Shown: piece by piece, positions 17,476 through 31,600 of the stretch
Layout: every line of letters begins with the position of its first letter
How positions within the stretch are numbered: position 1 is the first letter of the stretch
NCBI GenBank assembly: GCA_000727475.1
Contig: KL647305.1
Span: forward strand, 2,111,091-2,175,090
Source of the DNA: Sarcocystis neurona
Taxonomy: Eukaryota > Apicomplexa > Conoidasida > Eucoccidiorida > Sarcocystidae
Reading direction: 5' to 3'
DNA: 64,000 bases
Position numbers and translations under genes: made by a program
Notes under the pieces: model-generated
Database searches by the model: none
What the model was told of the DNA's origin: nothing
Seen by the model: only the letters and a program-made list of their open reading frames with translations

Positions 17476-20400
17476 CTATGCAACAAACGAACAGCGGCAG
17501 CAGCACCCATGCGGCAGCACAACCCGCAGCAGCCGCACAGCGGCAGCAGCAGGCGCAGACACAAATGTAAGAAGCAGCAACAGCAGCAGTTCCGAGCGGC
17601 ACAGCACGATCGCGGCGGCCACCCCGGTGGCATGCAGCAGGAGCCGCAGCACCAGCAGCACGTGCACAGACACACAAGTTATCACAGGCAGCAGCAGCAG
17701 GAACAGCAGCCTCTACACGACAGCAGCATTGGCAGGCTCGTAGACTCCCGCGCGAGAAGCGCCGCTGCAGCAGCTACAGCACTGGGGGCACCGAAGCCGT
17801 CCGCAGCAGCAGTCCATACAGAAGACACCAGCAGCAGCAGCCCCAGCAGAAGCAGCGGCCGCCGTAGCGAGCAGCAGCAGCAGCGGCACCAGCAGAAAAG
17901 TAGCAGTCGGCGTAGCAACCATGAGCAGCAGCATCAGAGAAGTTGTAGCCGGCGCAGCAGCAGCAGCGGCTGGCGTCGCAACGGCTAGCAGCAGCAGCAG
18001 CAGAAGTGAGACACGACACCAGCAGCAGAAGCAACAGCACTGGCAAAATCCTCCCGAGTGACGCGGGCAGAGGCACCAGCAGCCGAAGGCGTAGCGAGTG
18101 CTCCGAGGGCGCGGCTCCCAGCAGCAGGTGGTACACAGAGCACAGCAGGAAGGCTATCGCTTTGACACCGGCAGGCCGAAGTCCGGACCATGTCGTGAAG
18201 GACTGCAGCAGCAGCAGCAGGCGCTCGAGAAAACAAAACGAGAGAGACTCTGAGCGAATACGGCGCATCTTCTCCTTTGCAGCAGCAGGGGCAGACGCTC
18301 AACGTGCGCAGACAACCTCCGGTACAACCGCAGGAAAATTCACTCTAACTGCTGTTGAACGCTCCCTAGGCATCCACACATCTATACATACATATATATA
18401 TATATATATATATGTATGTACATACATAAAGGAGGGTATCATCAGTCTTCACATATACCTAGGTGAAGAGAAGTACGGATATACTTGAAAGCATACACAT
18501 TTCTCTTGATAGTGTACATATGAGTACATATACATATATTTGTGTACACATGTATGCACGTGGACAGAGGTACGTTTATATGCATACACACATATACGCA
18601 CAAATATATACTATTCAAAGAAAGTATCTACGAGGATATGTACGCGTGGGTACTTATGCAGAGATTCAGAAGCCCTCCTTATCCCCTTCCTCAAGAACGA
18701 GCGCAGCAACGTGTCTCCTCCCAGTGACGGCCGCCGCATGCGCAGAAGCGTCCACAGGTACGTAGTGAAACCTGGAGAAATGACACGCATTTCTCGTCTT
18801 GCGGAGAAGAGGGACGGCAGCAGCAGAAGAACTCTTCAAGAAGTTGAATGAAGAAGACGGGAAGACTGCGAGACACGAGACTTCCTCACAAAACGCCAAT
18901 GTGTGTACGCACGCAGAAGTGGTGACCTTGAAGGAAAAGCGAAGAGGCCCCTGTGTTAACGTACATATATATATATATATACGTATGCATACAAATGTAT
19001 ATATATGTACACATTTGTATACATTATAGTATGAAGAAATACATATATACCTTCTTATATATCCATACCTGTCTATACATATATATATATATATATATGT
19101 GAAGACTGACGCTTGTCTTCATACATATATATATATATATATCTAGGTGATGAGATGCAGATAGGTATTTCTGTGGCGAATATGAAGAAGGAGAAGACCG
19201 TATAGCCACATAGCACGGAGGCCATGCGTTGACAATGAGGCTACCAAGAAGAAGCAGTGCTTCTCCTCCATATCTCTGTGAATATCAACAAGCAGCAAGT
19301 GCCGTACATATCGCGCTCTGCAGACACACAAGAATCACATAGGGAATAATTGGGTGCACCTCTTTGTAGATTGAAAAGGAACGGCACCTGGCACAAAGGC
19401 AGACACGAGAGCGCGGAAGGAAACGCCCAGCAAAAGAAAGATGGGAATGCAGGAGGCGTCGAAGAACGGAGAGGGACACAAGTGAGACGCCTTCGCAGCG
19501 GAAGACGGAAAATCGGGGGGAAAGCAGAAGAACAGCAGAGGCCTGCCGCTGCTGAAGAGAAGAACGTAGAAGATAAAATTGAGGGAAGAGGGTGGGGGGG
19601 AGGCAGATGCGTCCCATGCGCACTACTTCTCTAAAAAGCAAAACGTCCATCAGCACCCCACATGCGGCAGGGCACGGGCACGTGCACACGTAGGAGAGAG
19701 ACAGAGAAAGAAGGTGAAGCGAAGGGGGAGAACAAAAGGGTGAGTCTTTAGAAGAAGGGGAGTAGCTGTGAAAATAGCACAGGAGCGAATTCCTCAGGCA
19801 AACAGACAAACCTCCATCAAGGACGGATAGGAGTGGCCGAAGGGACGCGCGGAAAGGACGGAGATAAACGCCGTTGTCATGGCCCCGCCAGGGGCTCGTT
19901 CCTGCGTCCGTCCGAGATCCGCAGACGTTTCGTCATCGGCGCACCTGACGCACGCAGCCCCACACGCAACGCAGCAGCAGCAACGGCAGCAGCGAACCCC
20001 AGGTGCAAGCGACAGCACCAGCTGCAGCAGCAAAAGTCAGGTGCACGCTACAGCAGCAGCACCTGCAGCGGCAGCAGCACCTGCAGCGGCAGCAGCACAT
20101 CCGAGGTGCTGGCGACAGCAACAGGGGGCGCAGCTGCTGCAGCAGCAGATGCGACGTGCGTCCATTAGCAGCAGCAGTAGTAGTGGATGACAGAGTAGGG
20201 ACAGAGTGTCACACAAGCGGGGGTCCTAGCAGCATGCAACAGCAACAGCAGCAGCAGGTATAATGGCAGCAAGAGACAGCGCAGCAGTCCCACCTGCCCG
20301 CTGCAGCAGTCGCCGTAGCCGCGACGGTTCTCCGCCGCACGCTTGGTGTGCAGCAGCAACCGCAGCTAAAACCAGGAGGGCTGCAGCAGCAGTAGCAGCA

Positions 20401-23400
20401 GCAGTGTTGCGTCCTTCCGGACGCAGAAGAGGGAGAAGACCAGGTGCAGTCGGGGACCACACAAGGATGCTGGAAATAGAAGAAGGAAAAGACAGACAGA
20501 AAGATAGATGCGGGGTTTAGATGGCGTACGGACACCGGGAAGGAGCGGACAGAAACTAAAAAAGGGCACCTAGGTGAACCGAGGGGACAAGAAGAACAGC
20601 GAAAGAAGAAGAAAGGCAGGAGGATTTGCCAGCAGCAAAAGAAGAGAACGACGAGGCCGACGTAGAAGGCCGGCGATGCTCCGTAGAAAGAGGAAGCCAC
20701 CTCTTTAATACACGAGGCACACAAACCCGGTGCCGAGCTTCTTCTTCGTCTTCTAGCGGCATGCAGAAGTCAGACGCACTTCTCTGAGAAAGTGAAGTTG
20801 ACACGGAAAGGAAGTCGTTCTCTTTTAAAGAAACCAAACGCTTCACGTTTTCTCTGGAGCCACGCAGTATCGCCCACACTGCTGCTGCCTGCTGCCCGTC
20901 TGTCGACCGCGTAAGAGAGAGCGAAGGATAACAGCAACGGTTCGGCGTCCTCGTGGCCCCCCCCCCCCGACCCCCCCTGCTCAGGGAAGGAGATTCAAAA
21001 TTTGCCCCCCCTTGGGACGATAACGACCAACGCTGCAGAAGCACTTCCCTCTTTTATCGCGACGCAGCATCTTCCATCAGGCCAACGTGTCTTCGTTCAT
21101 ATCTCTTCCTTCTTCTTCGCAAAAGAGGCAGGCAGCAGCAACGTCGTCCTGCGTATTAACTTGTGGTCTACACGCGTGGCGGCTGCTCCAGCTTTTATCT
21201 CGTTCTTCGTCCCTTCTACTTCCACGTGTTTCCCACACAAGACACCGTCGGCTTCGAAAGACAGGAAATGACACAACGTGAGAACCCAGCAGCAACAGGT
21301 GGACCGAGACAAACCTCTACGCGTCTCTCCATGCGAAGAACACGTCTGTACATAACACACACACTAAACACACTTACGAAGAGATAGACACATATACTGG
21401 CCCGGGCATATCTATACACACAGAAATAAGTGCGTGTCTCCATATATATATATATATATGTGTACGTGTGTGCCTGGATGCCTACGTGCTGTTCTTGTTC
21501 TCAGCGCGTGACTCTCGTTTCTGTTCTCTCGACCTTCCACTTTCTCTTCTCCGTTCCCCCCTGTCTTCTTCGTCGTCTCCTTTTCTTTTTGCTGCTGCTG
21601 CCTTTCTCTGTGTCTCTCCGTATCTCCTCCTCTCGTCCCTGCTGCCGCCTTCTCTCTCTGTTTCGCGCTCCCTCTTCGCTCTCTTCCCTTCCCACACATA
21701 TTTGTACACCCCCATACCCACATGCGCATATATACATATATATATCTTATATACGTATATATGTCGACGCGGACGGCAGCGCAGCCTTCAGAGAGGAGGA
21801 CGAAATTCTCCTCTTGTGGTACGCAGATGAGGCCTCGTGGCGATGGAACCCCTTTCTTGCAGTGGCTCGTAGTTGCTGCGTGCCCTGCTCTTCTCTAGCC
21901 TTTCCCGTTGCGTCTGGGTGTGTGTTTCTCTGCCCCACGCGACTTGATTAGCTGCGTCTGCTGCTCCAGATCTGGTCTACACGCCTGCAGGTGCGTGTGC
22001 CGCAGGAGAATATATCACCGGCATGTGCGTGAGCCGTAGCGCTTCCTGGCGAAAACGCAAAAGACGCGCGTGTCTTACCCAGAGAACATCTGCACGTCTC
22101 CAAGGACGAAGAACGGGTTGATTTCCTCTTCCCAGCGCCATTTGTCTCCGTCCCACGTGAACGGCAGGTCCAGGCCCGTGCCACTATGGCAGCTGTCCAT
22201 TACCGCTGTGAGGCGACAGCCGTTCTGCAGCGGCTGCACTAGGTACGCATGCAGCTGCGCGCAGCAGCAGGGGTACCAGCACGCCAGGAAAGAGAGGTGA
22301 AATGGCAGACAGAAACGAGACAGAAAGAGAAAGAGAGAGAAAAGAGAGGGCAGCCGCTGAAGCCGAGACGACGCGCGCAGCAGGAGCCAGGTGCGCCCGC
22401 GCTCGCATGCGAGACAGCAACAGGAGAGAGACGCGCCACAGCAGCAAAGAGAAGTCGCGCGCCCGGCGCACCAGAGTAGGAGGTGGGGACGCCGATCCAC
22501 AAGGAGGAGCAGCCGCAGCAGCAGCAGGAGAAACAGCGAAGAAGACAGCAGCAGTAACTGCGAGAGCAGAAGCAGCGGCAGTGGCGTTCTCGGTAGCAGG
22601 GACAGCCGCAGCACTGTCACAAGACGGAGCAGCAGCAACACCAGAGCGGCTGCAGCAGAGCAGCAGCAACAGCAGCACCAACACCAGTACAGCAGCAGCG
22701 GCAACAACGCCAGAGCAGCAGCTGCGGCATCGAAGCAGCGGCAACATAGAAGCAGCAACGCCAGAGCAGCAGCAGCAGCAACGCCAGAGAAGCAGCAGCA
22801 ACGCCAGAGCAGCAGCAGCGGGACAGAAGGAGGGGCAGTATAGAAGCAGCAACACCAGAGCAGCAGCAGCAGCATAGAAGCAGCAGACATTTCTACCTCG
22901 TCGTCGACGATGTGACCTGCGACTTCGTAATCGAGCGGAAGAATTGTTTCGTCGAAGCCGTCGGGCTCCAGGCCGCTTTTGTCGATCGCCCGCCCGCCGT
23001 GGCCGGAGAAATGAAAAAAAAGTGAGTCTCCTGGACGGTTGTCAAGAGTAAGCCACCGCATCGCCTGAGACAGCACAACCAGCAGCAGCACGCGACGGCG
23101 AGCCGGGAAGCAGCAGAAGCACGGGAGAAGAAATGCAGCAGAAGCGTAGCTGTCAAGAGGTGCCGCAGCTGGCGCAACAGCAGCGCAGGTGCAATTCAGC
23201 CGTTGCAGCAGCAGCAGCATAGCAGCAGGGACCGTGGAACGGAAGAATAAGAGGAAGAGGAGCAGCAAACACTGCAGGGCAGGAGAAGGGGAGAGGCAGC
23301 GAAAGGAGGAGGAAGGGAGCAGCACGCCAGCAGACTGGCAGCAGGAAGAAAACGCCAACGCCCAACTGCTTCTGCAGACTAGCAGATGCGCACCAGGTAC

Positions 23401-25602
23401 ATTCTCGGCAGCGGGGGGCCGTTGACGTCTGAATCTCCGTCGTCGTCCTCGCTTTCCTCGTGTTTCTCACAACGTTGCTACTTGTGTGGCAACACCGGTC
23501 GGCAGACATAGATATATGTAACCCTTGCACATGTGTATATATATATATATATATGGATGGATAGATAGGTAGGTAAGGAGTACGTATTTTACTTTATTAT
23601 ATGGATGGGCGTATGGAGAAGGAAGGTGGGGACTGGTGCTTTGAGAGAGACACGGTGAGAGTCAGCAGGCGGGCGGGCGAAGGAGACGCAGCCCCAGCAG
23701 CAGAGAAGGTTGCAGCTGAGCGACGGCAAGCGGCAGCTGGAGAGCTGGTGGTAGCAGCAGCAGGCGAGGCAACAGCTGGAGCAGCAGAAGCAGCAACAGC
23801 ACCAGGGAGCCTCAAGCTGCCTGAAAAGCAGCTGCAGCGTGCTGCCGGATGGAGCGAGCAACAGGGACGGCAGAAGCAGCAGGAAGGAGGCAGGTAATGC
23901 AAGAGCCACAGCAGCAGCGGCAGCAAGTGGGTGAAAGGGTAGTTCAGACGTTTGTAGGAGCTGCAGGGGAGGACAAGAAGCAGCAGGGTGCCCAGCGGCA
24001 GAAAGCGAAGAAGAGGAAGAAGCTACACAACGGCGAGAAGCAGCCATAAAAAGGCGCGGGGAACAGGGCTGCAGTGGAACCGGCAGGTGGTTGTTGTGAA
24101 GTCCCCCGCACCCCAGGGTGAGAGCGACCGGGTATGCGTTCGTTTCCTTATGATGCAGCAAGTTACTTTCTGTATATTTTTTCGAGTTGGTCTATAAAGA
24201 GGGTCGGGAGAGTCATCCGTCAAGACGACGAGCGTCGTGCTGCTGTCTTGAAAGCCGTAGACGACGCAGAGCAAATTCTTCATGCGGTGGACGTCGTTGA
24301 TACAGCCGCGTAGCTGCGCGCGCATGCCTCGGTAGTTAATCCCGATAAGCAGCGCCTTTCTTCTTCCTGCGGAGCCGGCAGAGCCGCAGGATGCAACAGC
24401 AGCAGCAACCGTCAGAGCAGCAGCGGGGAACGAGAACAGCACCGCAGGACAGGCCCAGCAACAGCAGCAGCAGCACGCAGGGGGTCCCCAGAAGAAGAGA
24501 CGCAGCGGCAGGGAGGGGAACGCAGACGCAGGAACAGCGGCAGCAGCGCGAAAACCAGCAGCAGCTGGCAACGCGGAGCAGCAGGGGAGACAGAGAGAGA
24601 GAGAAGCCCCGAAGCAAAAGGAAAGCAGCAGGTGTACAGGAGGAGCAGCAGGAGAAGCAACAGATGAAAGGAGACCAGATGGAGCGGGACACACACACTT
24701 CCCAGCAGAAGGAAGAGGATCAGCACCGGCAGCAAACGCAGCATTAGGATACTAAGCAGCAGCAGCTGGCGAAGAAGCAGCAGGCAACGACGCACCAGTA
24801 GGAGGAGGCAACTACAGAGCAGCAACGGCAGCAGGAGGCAACCACACAGCAGCAGCAGCAGTAGGCAACTGCACAACAGGAGCAGCAGGAGGCAACGGCA
24901 CAACAGCAGCAGCAGGTGGCAACTACACAACAGCAGCAGCAGGAGGCAACTACACAACAGCAGCAGCAGGATGCAACTACACAACAGCAGCAGCAGGATG
25001 CAACTACGCAGCAGCAGCAGCAGAAAGGAGTGCAGTTCTAGTGGTAGGCGCAGAGCTAGTTGCAATCGCCAACACCGAGGGATCCTTAGAGCCGCACCCC
25101 GGGGCCCATACTTGCCGTCGATAAGTCAAGTGTACTACGTACACCACGTCTATTTCCACACACAGACGCACGGCTGCATCCCTGCTTCAACACTACAATA
25201 CAAAGTTACATATATACTCGCAGACGTACGCCACTCCACGGCTACAACTACATACACATATATATGTATGTATGTATGCATATGTATGTATGTATGTATG
25301 CATATGTATGTATGTATGTATATGTATGTATGTATGGATGTGTGTATATATATATATATGTGTAGGCATTCTCAGGGATGTGTGCATTTCTGAAGACAAA
25401 AACAATTACGAGTCTTTCATCATATATAGACGTGGTGTTATTTTCCTTTCGTCGTTTCTCTCTGTCTATCTATCTATCTACGTATATATATACATATATA
25501 TGTGAAGTGAAAAACCTCTTCCCCTCGTGAGACACACATCTACCATATACGCGTGTATATATATATGTACGTATATTTGAACAACATCATACATACAAAT
25601 AC

Positions 25603-25634
<32 letters not shown>

Positions 25635-28600
25635 CGTAGGTGTGTCTTCATATCCACGTTTACCGACACTGATATATATATATATTATATATACGTATGT
25701 GGTTGTGTCGGCGTAGTATCTACAAGCGGAACTCTTCCTATATATGGACATTTTGAAGAATAAAGTAGCCGCGAATCTTTTTAACAGTAGCGAAAGATGA
25801 AGCGTGCAGTGTATGCGACTAGCCAACGACAGACGAGACATGAAGAGGAACTGACCTGATGGCTGAATCTTTTTCACAGCAGCATAGAGCGGAGCAGGCG
25901 CAAAGCCGTTCGGCGGGTACGGCTGCTGGTATTGCCCTTGCAAAAACGCCTGCGGCTGCGGCCCGTACACCGCGTAGTGCTGCTGCTGATGCTGCTGCTG
26001 CGCGACCTGCTGCTGCTGGTGGAGGGTGAGCTGTTGCTGTTGCTGCTGCTGCTGTAGAGCGAGCTGCTGCTGCTGCTGGTTAACGGCCAGCTGCTGCTGC
26101 TGTTGTAGGGCGAGCGGCTCCTGCTGCTGCTGCTGTGGAGCGAGCGGCTGTTGCTGCTGTTGCAGGACGTGCTGCAAAGGAGGAGCAGGAAGGGGAGGAG
26201 CGGCTGCTGCTGCTGTTGCGCCGTACTGCGCCCAGGAAGGACCCGCTTCTCCAGCACTCTCTGCCTGCATGCGTTGGCACACACCCAAAATTTCCTCAGA
26301 CGGGTGTGAGGACAATCTTTCTTCTGCTCGACAGACTATCCTTCACTTTCCACCACGCGCCGGCCTTCTCACTTCCCTTATTCACCTCACGAACATCTAT
26401 ACGCAACGTGGAATCGAACTGCACTTTTCTGTCTCGCTCTCTGTCTCGCTCTCTCTATATATACATACACACATACACATATATATAAGGCTAATAAATA
26501 CGTCTTTCTCCCTCTCTCTCTCTATACGTATATATATGTATACATATGCACATATATATATATATATATCAGGCTAATATAAAACGTACTGTCTCTCTCT
26601 CTCTCTATATACATATATACATATATATATATCAGGCTAATATATACAATTGCCTCTCTCTCTCTATCTATACATATATATATATATATCAGGCTGATAT
26701 TTACATCTCTCTCTCTCTATATATAAGGCTAATATATACGTAGAGCTCCATAAATGGATATGAACACACATATATATATATATGTGTTGATTTCTCCTTT
26801 AGTTGTCTGGTTGTAGAGAAGAGATGTGGTGCAGCGGTGTCTCTCTCTATATTCGCTCTGCGTGCAGCTTTACAGAAAGAGTTCAAAGTTCCTCTCCCTT
26901 TTCCTCTACCTCTCCCTTTCCTTCTCCTCCTCCTTCTATACATATACGTACGCATGCTTCTGCTCGACATATCTATTTATCTCTACAAATGTCACATATA
27001 TATATATATATATATATGTATGCATGCCCAGTACATAAGACACATCCACATGCATGGACACCCTCCCTCTCTCTCTCTCACTTCCTACATCTTCGGTTGA
27101 CAGCAAATCGTCTAAGCCACCACCGCACACGCGCCTCTCATATATATATATACACACGTTTGTATACACACGTATATATACATATATTTATATACACATG
27201 CACATACGCGCCTCTGTTTCTCTATATACGCACACATATATATATGTATATGCGTGTACAGACGCGCCTCTCTGTCTCTATATGTGTACACATATTTATA
27301 TACACATGTGTATATACACACATATGTATATACGTGAATAGACGCGCCTCTCTGTCTCTATATACGTGCATATATACATATATTCATACGTATGTATATA
27401 CATACATATTAATACATGTATATATATATATATATATATGTACGTGTGTATACAATCCTTTCTGTCTCTATATATGTACTTGTATTTATATACACATATA
27501 CACACATTTATATATATATATATGCGTGCACGTGCCTCTGTCTCTCTATGTATGTACACACGCATATATATACACACGTATACACAGATACATACATATA
27601 TATATATATATACGTGTATATGCGCGCCTCTGCGTCTCTACGTACCCACGTGTATTTATACACACCTGTATATATACATATATTTATATATACATGCATA
27701 TACGCGCCTGTCCGCCTATATACATACGTACAAATAGTTATATACACATGTATATATACATGTACATCTATACATACATGTGTATGCGCGCCACATGTAT
27801 ATATACATGTACATCTATACATACATGTGTATGCGCGCCACATGTATATATACATGTACATCTATACATACATGTGTATGCGCGCCTTTGTCTCTCTCTG
27901 TATCTCTCTATATATGTACACACATATATTTATATATATGTGTACGTACGCGGCTGTCTCTTTCTGTCCATATATTTACATATACATATTTGTACACGGG
28001 AAACTGCACCCCATTTCTAGCGCAGTGAAGCCACACGTGGGTGGGGACAGAGGGGAAGACAGAAACGCGTGACCAAAAGAGAAGACGAAGCAGACAGTTT
28101 TCGCTCCGACCAACTTCGCAGAAATCGACATGCGCATGCATTCAGGCAGAGAGAAGAAGACGGAGACAGAGATAGGGACAGGAACCGGTAGACGGCCGAG
28201 ACAGAAAAAGAGCCACCGCTCGCTCTTGAAGGAAACGAGGAAGTCTCGGCATCACTGGGCACTGCCACCAGCCCTCGAGACTACACCATTTACCGGCTCC
28301 TGTCGCTGCCGGTCTGCCGCAACAGCAGCAGCAGCAACAGCAGCAGAAGCAGGAAGAGGAGCAGAAGCAGCAACAGGAGCAGAGACAGTGACAGCAGCAG
28401 CTGCAGCAGTGCGGATCTGCTGGTCGTGCGGCTGCTGCTTCTGTCGTGCACACGCAGAGATATCGAAATCCTCGGCAACAGCTCTTCGCCTTCCTCTATC
28501 GCACACCCTACAGGAGGTTCTCCACCTCCTCTTTGCCCGTCTCCGTCTCTGTCTTTACATGGCCGTGTGTCGCGCTTCGGTGAGATCCATCTGGCCACAT

Positions 28601-31600
28601 AAACGACTCATCTCCCGCATTTGTCACCGACGTCATTTTCTCCCGTCTCCGTCTCCGTCTCTGTTTCCCTTCTTCTCTTCTCTTCTTGTCTCCCTCTATC
28701 TCGCTCGCTCCTTCTTCTCTACTGACGGGCAGCAAAGGATATACGAGACTCTTCCCGTGCCCACTTGAATTCTTCGAACACTCCGCGTATTTGCGGCGTA
28801 CGTGAGTATTCCCCATGCACGCGTATTTTGGTTGCACGTGAATATTGCGCACGCATGTGAACATCGCGCATGCACAGGAGGGGTGCGCAAGCCACCATCG
28901 GGAGAGTCGTAGCGGGAAGGAAGGCAGGCCACTTTCCGTATACGTGTCGCGGTGGTTTTCCTACCTGGTGCTCCAGCGCATGCACTTCCTCCTGATTTTC
29001 TGCTGCTGCCGCAGCGACAATTTTATTCAGCAGCAAGTCAATCGTTTTCTCCCGGTCACCCCCCGCTTCCTGCAGAGCTCTACAAGCCACACACACAACC
29101 AGCAGCCAACCGATCTGCAATGCATGCGGAAGCTTCTTCACACACACACACACAGATACGTCCACACGCAATACACACGCACATATCTGTCGTATCCATA
29201 CATACATATATATATATATATATGTATATATAATACACATTTGGCTTTGTATATATATTCTATATACAGTTGGTTTTGTGAATATATATATATATATATA
29301 TACATATTCTATATACATCGACTTCTCTACACATATGTATACAATATATAGAACGGTTACGAAGACTTCAAATCTATCTACATCTATATATATATATATG
29401 TATACTTATATATACTTATACTTGTACACATATACATATATATATACAGCTGTATTCACTTATACATGTAGACCTGCATATATATGTACACACGTACAGT
29501 GCACAGAATATATGAATGTATGCAGGTAAGTATAGACACACGTAGAAACATAGATATGTATAGGGTGACTACTGGGGGAAGAGAAGTGAAAGAGAAGAAG
29601 AACAACACGAGAAACGTAACACTGCTCCTGCAGCAGCTCGAGCACCCCTCCTTCTTGCTGCTGCTGCTGCTTCTCCTCCTCCCCCTGCGCTGCATTCCTG
29701 TCAACGACGGCCAGGAGCTCTCTTCTCTCTGATATCCGAAAAGAAGAACGCAGCTCCCGAGAGAAATTCTGCGTGCGCAGCAGAACAAATGCACGCCGAT
29801 GCCCTCCCCCCCCCCCGCCCCTCGCGAAGAACCTCGTACACCTCTACTTTCCGCATTGGGCAACAACGCCTGGGGTAGCTGCGCCTGCTGCATATATACG
29901 CAGTGACTCTCGCACGCCTACGCACCTGCAAACGTACAGTCCACCTACATTCGTATTAGCTAAAAATCAGACACACACAGAGATACAACCACACATATGC
30001 ATCTATATAGACACGTACACACATACATATATACATATATATATAGTGAACACAAACAGATACATATATATATATATATGTATATGCATACAGAGAGAGA
30101 GAGATAGCGTTACATGAACTTATATATGAACAGGTACATACATTTATGTGACTATATATATAGGTATATCTAGAGACATACATACGTATGGACAGACGTA
30201 CGCATATATGTATCTATGTACAGATAGCGACATTTTAAAGGGGATGAACATATATATATATAAATGTACAGATACATATATATGCAGGAAAACAGGTACA
30301 TATATCCATATATATATATGTATATATATGTAGAGGTAAAGACACGTTTATATACGTATAGACACACGTACATATATATATATATATACGTACATTTTGC
30401 GATACACGAAAGGATACGTACATATATGTATGTACAAGGAGATATATACGTAGGAGAACAGCTATATATAAATATATTTATGTACAGATAAAGATACGTG
30501 TTAGGACAGAAGTATGTATATATATATATACTGAGGCTTTGCTAGGAAATACATGGAAAGCTACAGGTATGTGAATGGGTGGGGGAAACGTGTTCACACG
30601 CACGTGTGTAATGCAGAGCATTGCTCACCTGCATACATGCATATACAAGTGTGAAACGATAGATAAAGGTATATGTGTACTAATATGGCACGAGGCGGTT
30701 CAAATGTAGACATGTGAACAGAGAGGGAGAGAAAAAGAACGGCGGACCGACATGCATGCGCAGAGAGGAGAAGTGCAGGAGACGTACTTTTCAATTTCGG
30801 AAGTGGAGAGCTGCGGCAGGATACCCCGGATGAACCGCACGGCTGCGTCATTCGAAGCAGCGGCTGCTCTCTTCTCTGAATTCCAGCAGCCACACAGCGG
30901 CAGCAGAATCAGTCGCAAGAGCAGCAGCAGCAGCACCGCCAACAGCGAAGACGCCCCAGCGGCAGCAGAGGCAGCAGCAAAACAGGAGCAGCAGGAGAAA
31001 ACGAACAGCAGCAGGAGGAGGAAGGCAGCCGCAGCGGAAGCAGCAGGGGAAAGATGTACAGCGGCAGCTGAAGCAGAAAAGCAGCCGTCCCCAGACCATA
31101 GAGCAGCAGCATCACAGATGTACCAGCGAAACACACGCGGCAGCAAGACGACCGCAGTAGTAGGAGGCGGAGGTGTCGCAGACACACACGAGACATACAG
31201 AGATAGAGACATACAGAGAAACACATAGAGAAAAGGAAAGTGAGAGATATGTGGAGATGGAAGATTCAGCCAGCAGACTAGCAACCCGACGAGGGACACA
31301 TACCGCAGCAGTCACTTCAGGGCAGCAGCAGCATTACAGCAGGAGGGGGACCGACAGCAGGAGGGGGAGCCACAGCAGCACGCGGAGCGACAGCAGCAGG
31401 CAGCAGTAGAATATAGCAGTGGCAGAGGAGAAGCTTCCGACAGAAGCAGCAGCAGCAGCAGCGGAGAAGAAGAAGGGAAAGCAATGTAAGGGTGCGGCTT
31501 AGTCAGCTAACGACAGCACAAGCGATTTTTTGTGAAGAAGAGGGAAGCGAAGCAAAGTTTCCCGTTGCGGTCCACGCAAGCGTACCCTCCACCCGACAAA

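Noticed and set aside
17461..18268. Gln/Ser/Arg-rich plus-strand ORFs
   Set aside because: They lie in metacaspase intron 10 on the opposite strand and are built only from CAG repeats.
22184..25065. Long Leu/Cys-rich minus-strand ORFs resembling signal peptides or membrane proteins
   Set aside because: The Leu and Cys runs are CTG/TGC readings of CAG tracts inside metacaspase introns.
27746..27886. Short regular repeats considered as a CRISPR array
   Set aside because: The units are directly tandem without unique spacers, and the genome is eukaryotic.
26803..28072. 405-aa and 218-aa plus-strand ORFs rich in Tyr, Ile and His
   Set aside because: Direct translation of TA/ACAT minisatellite; no non-repetitive segment.
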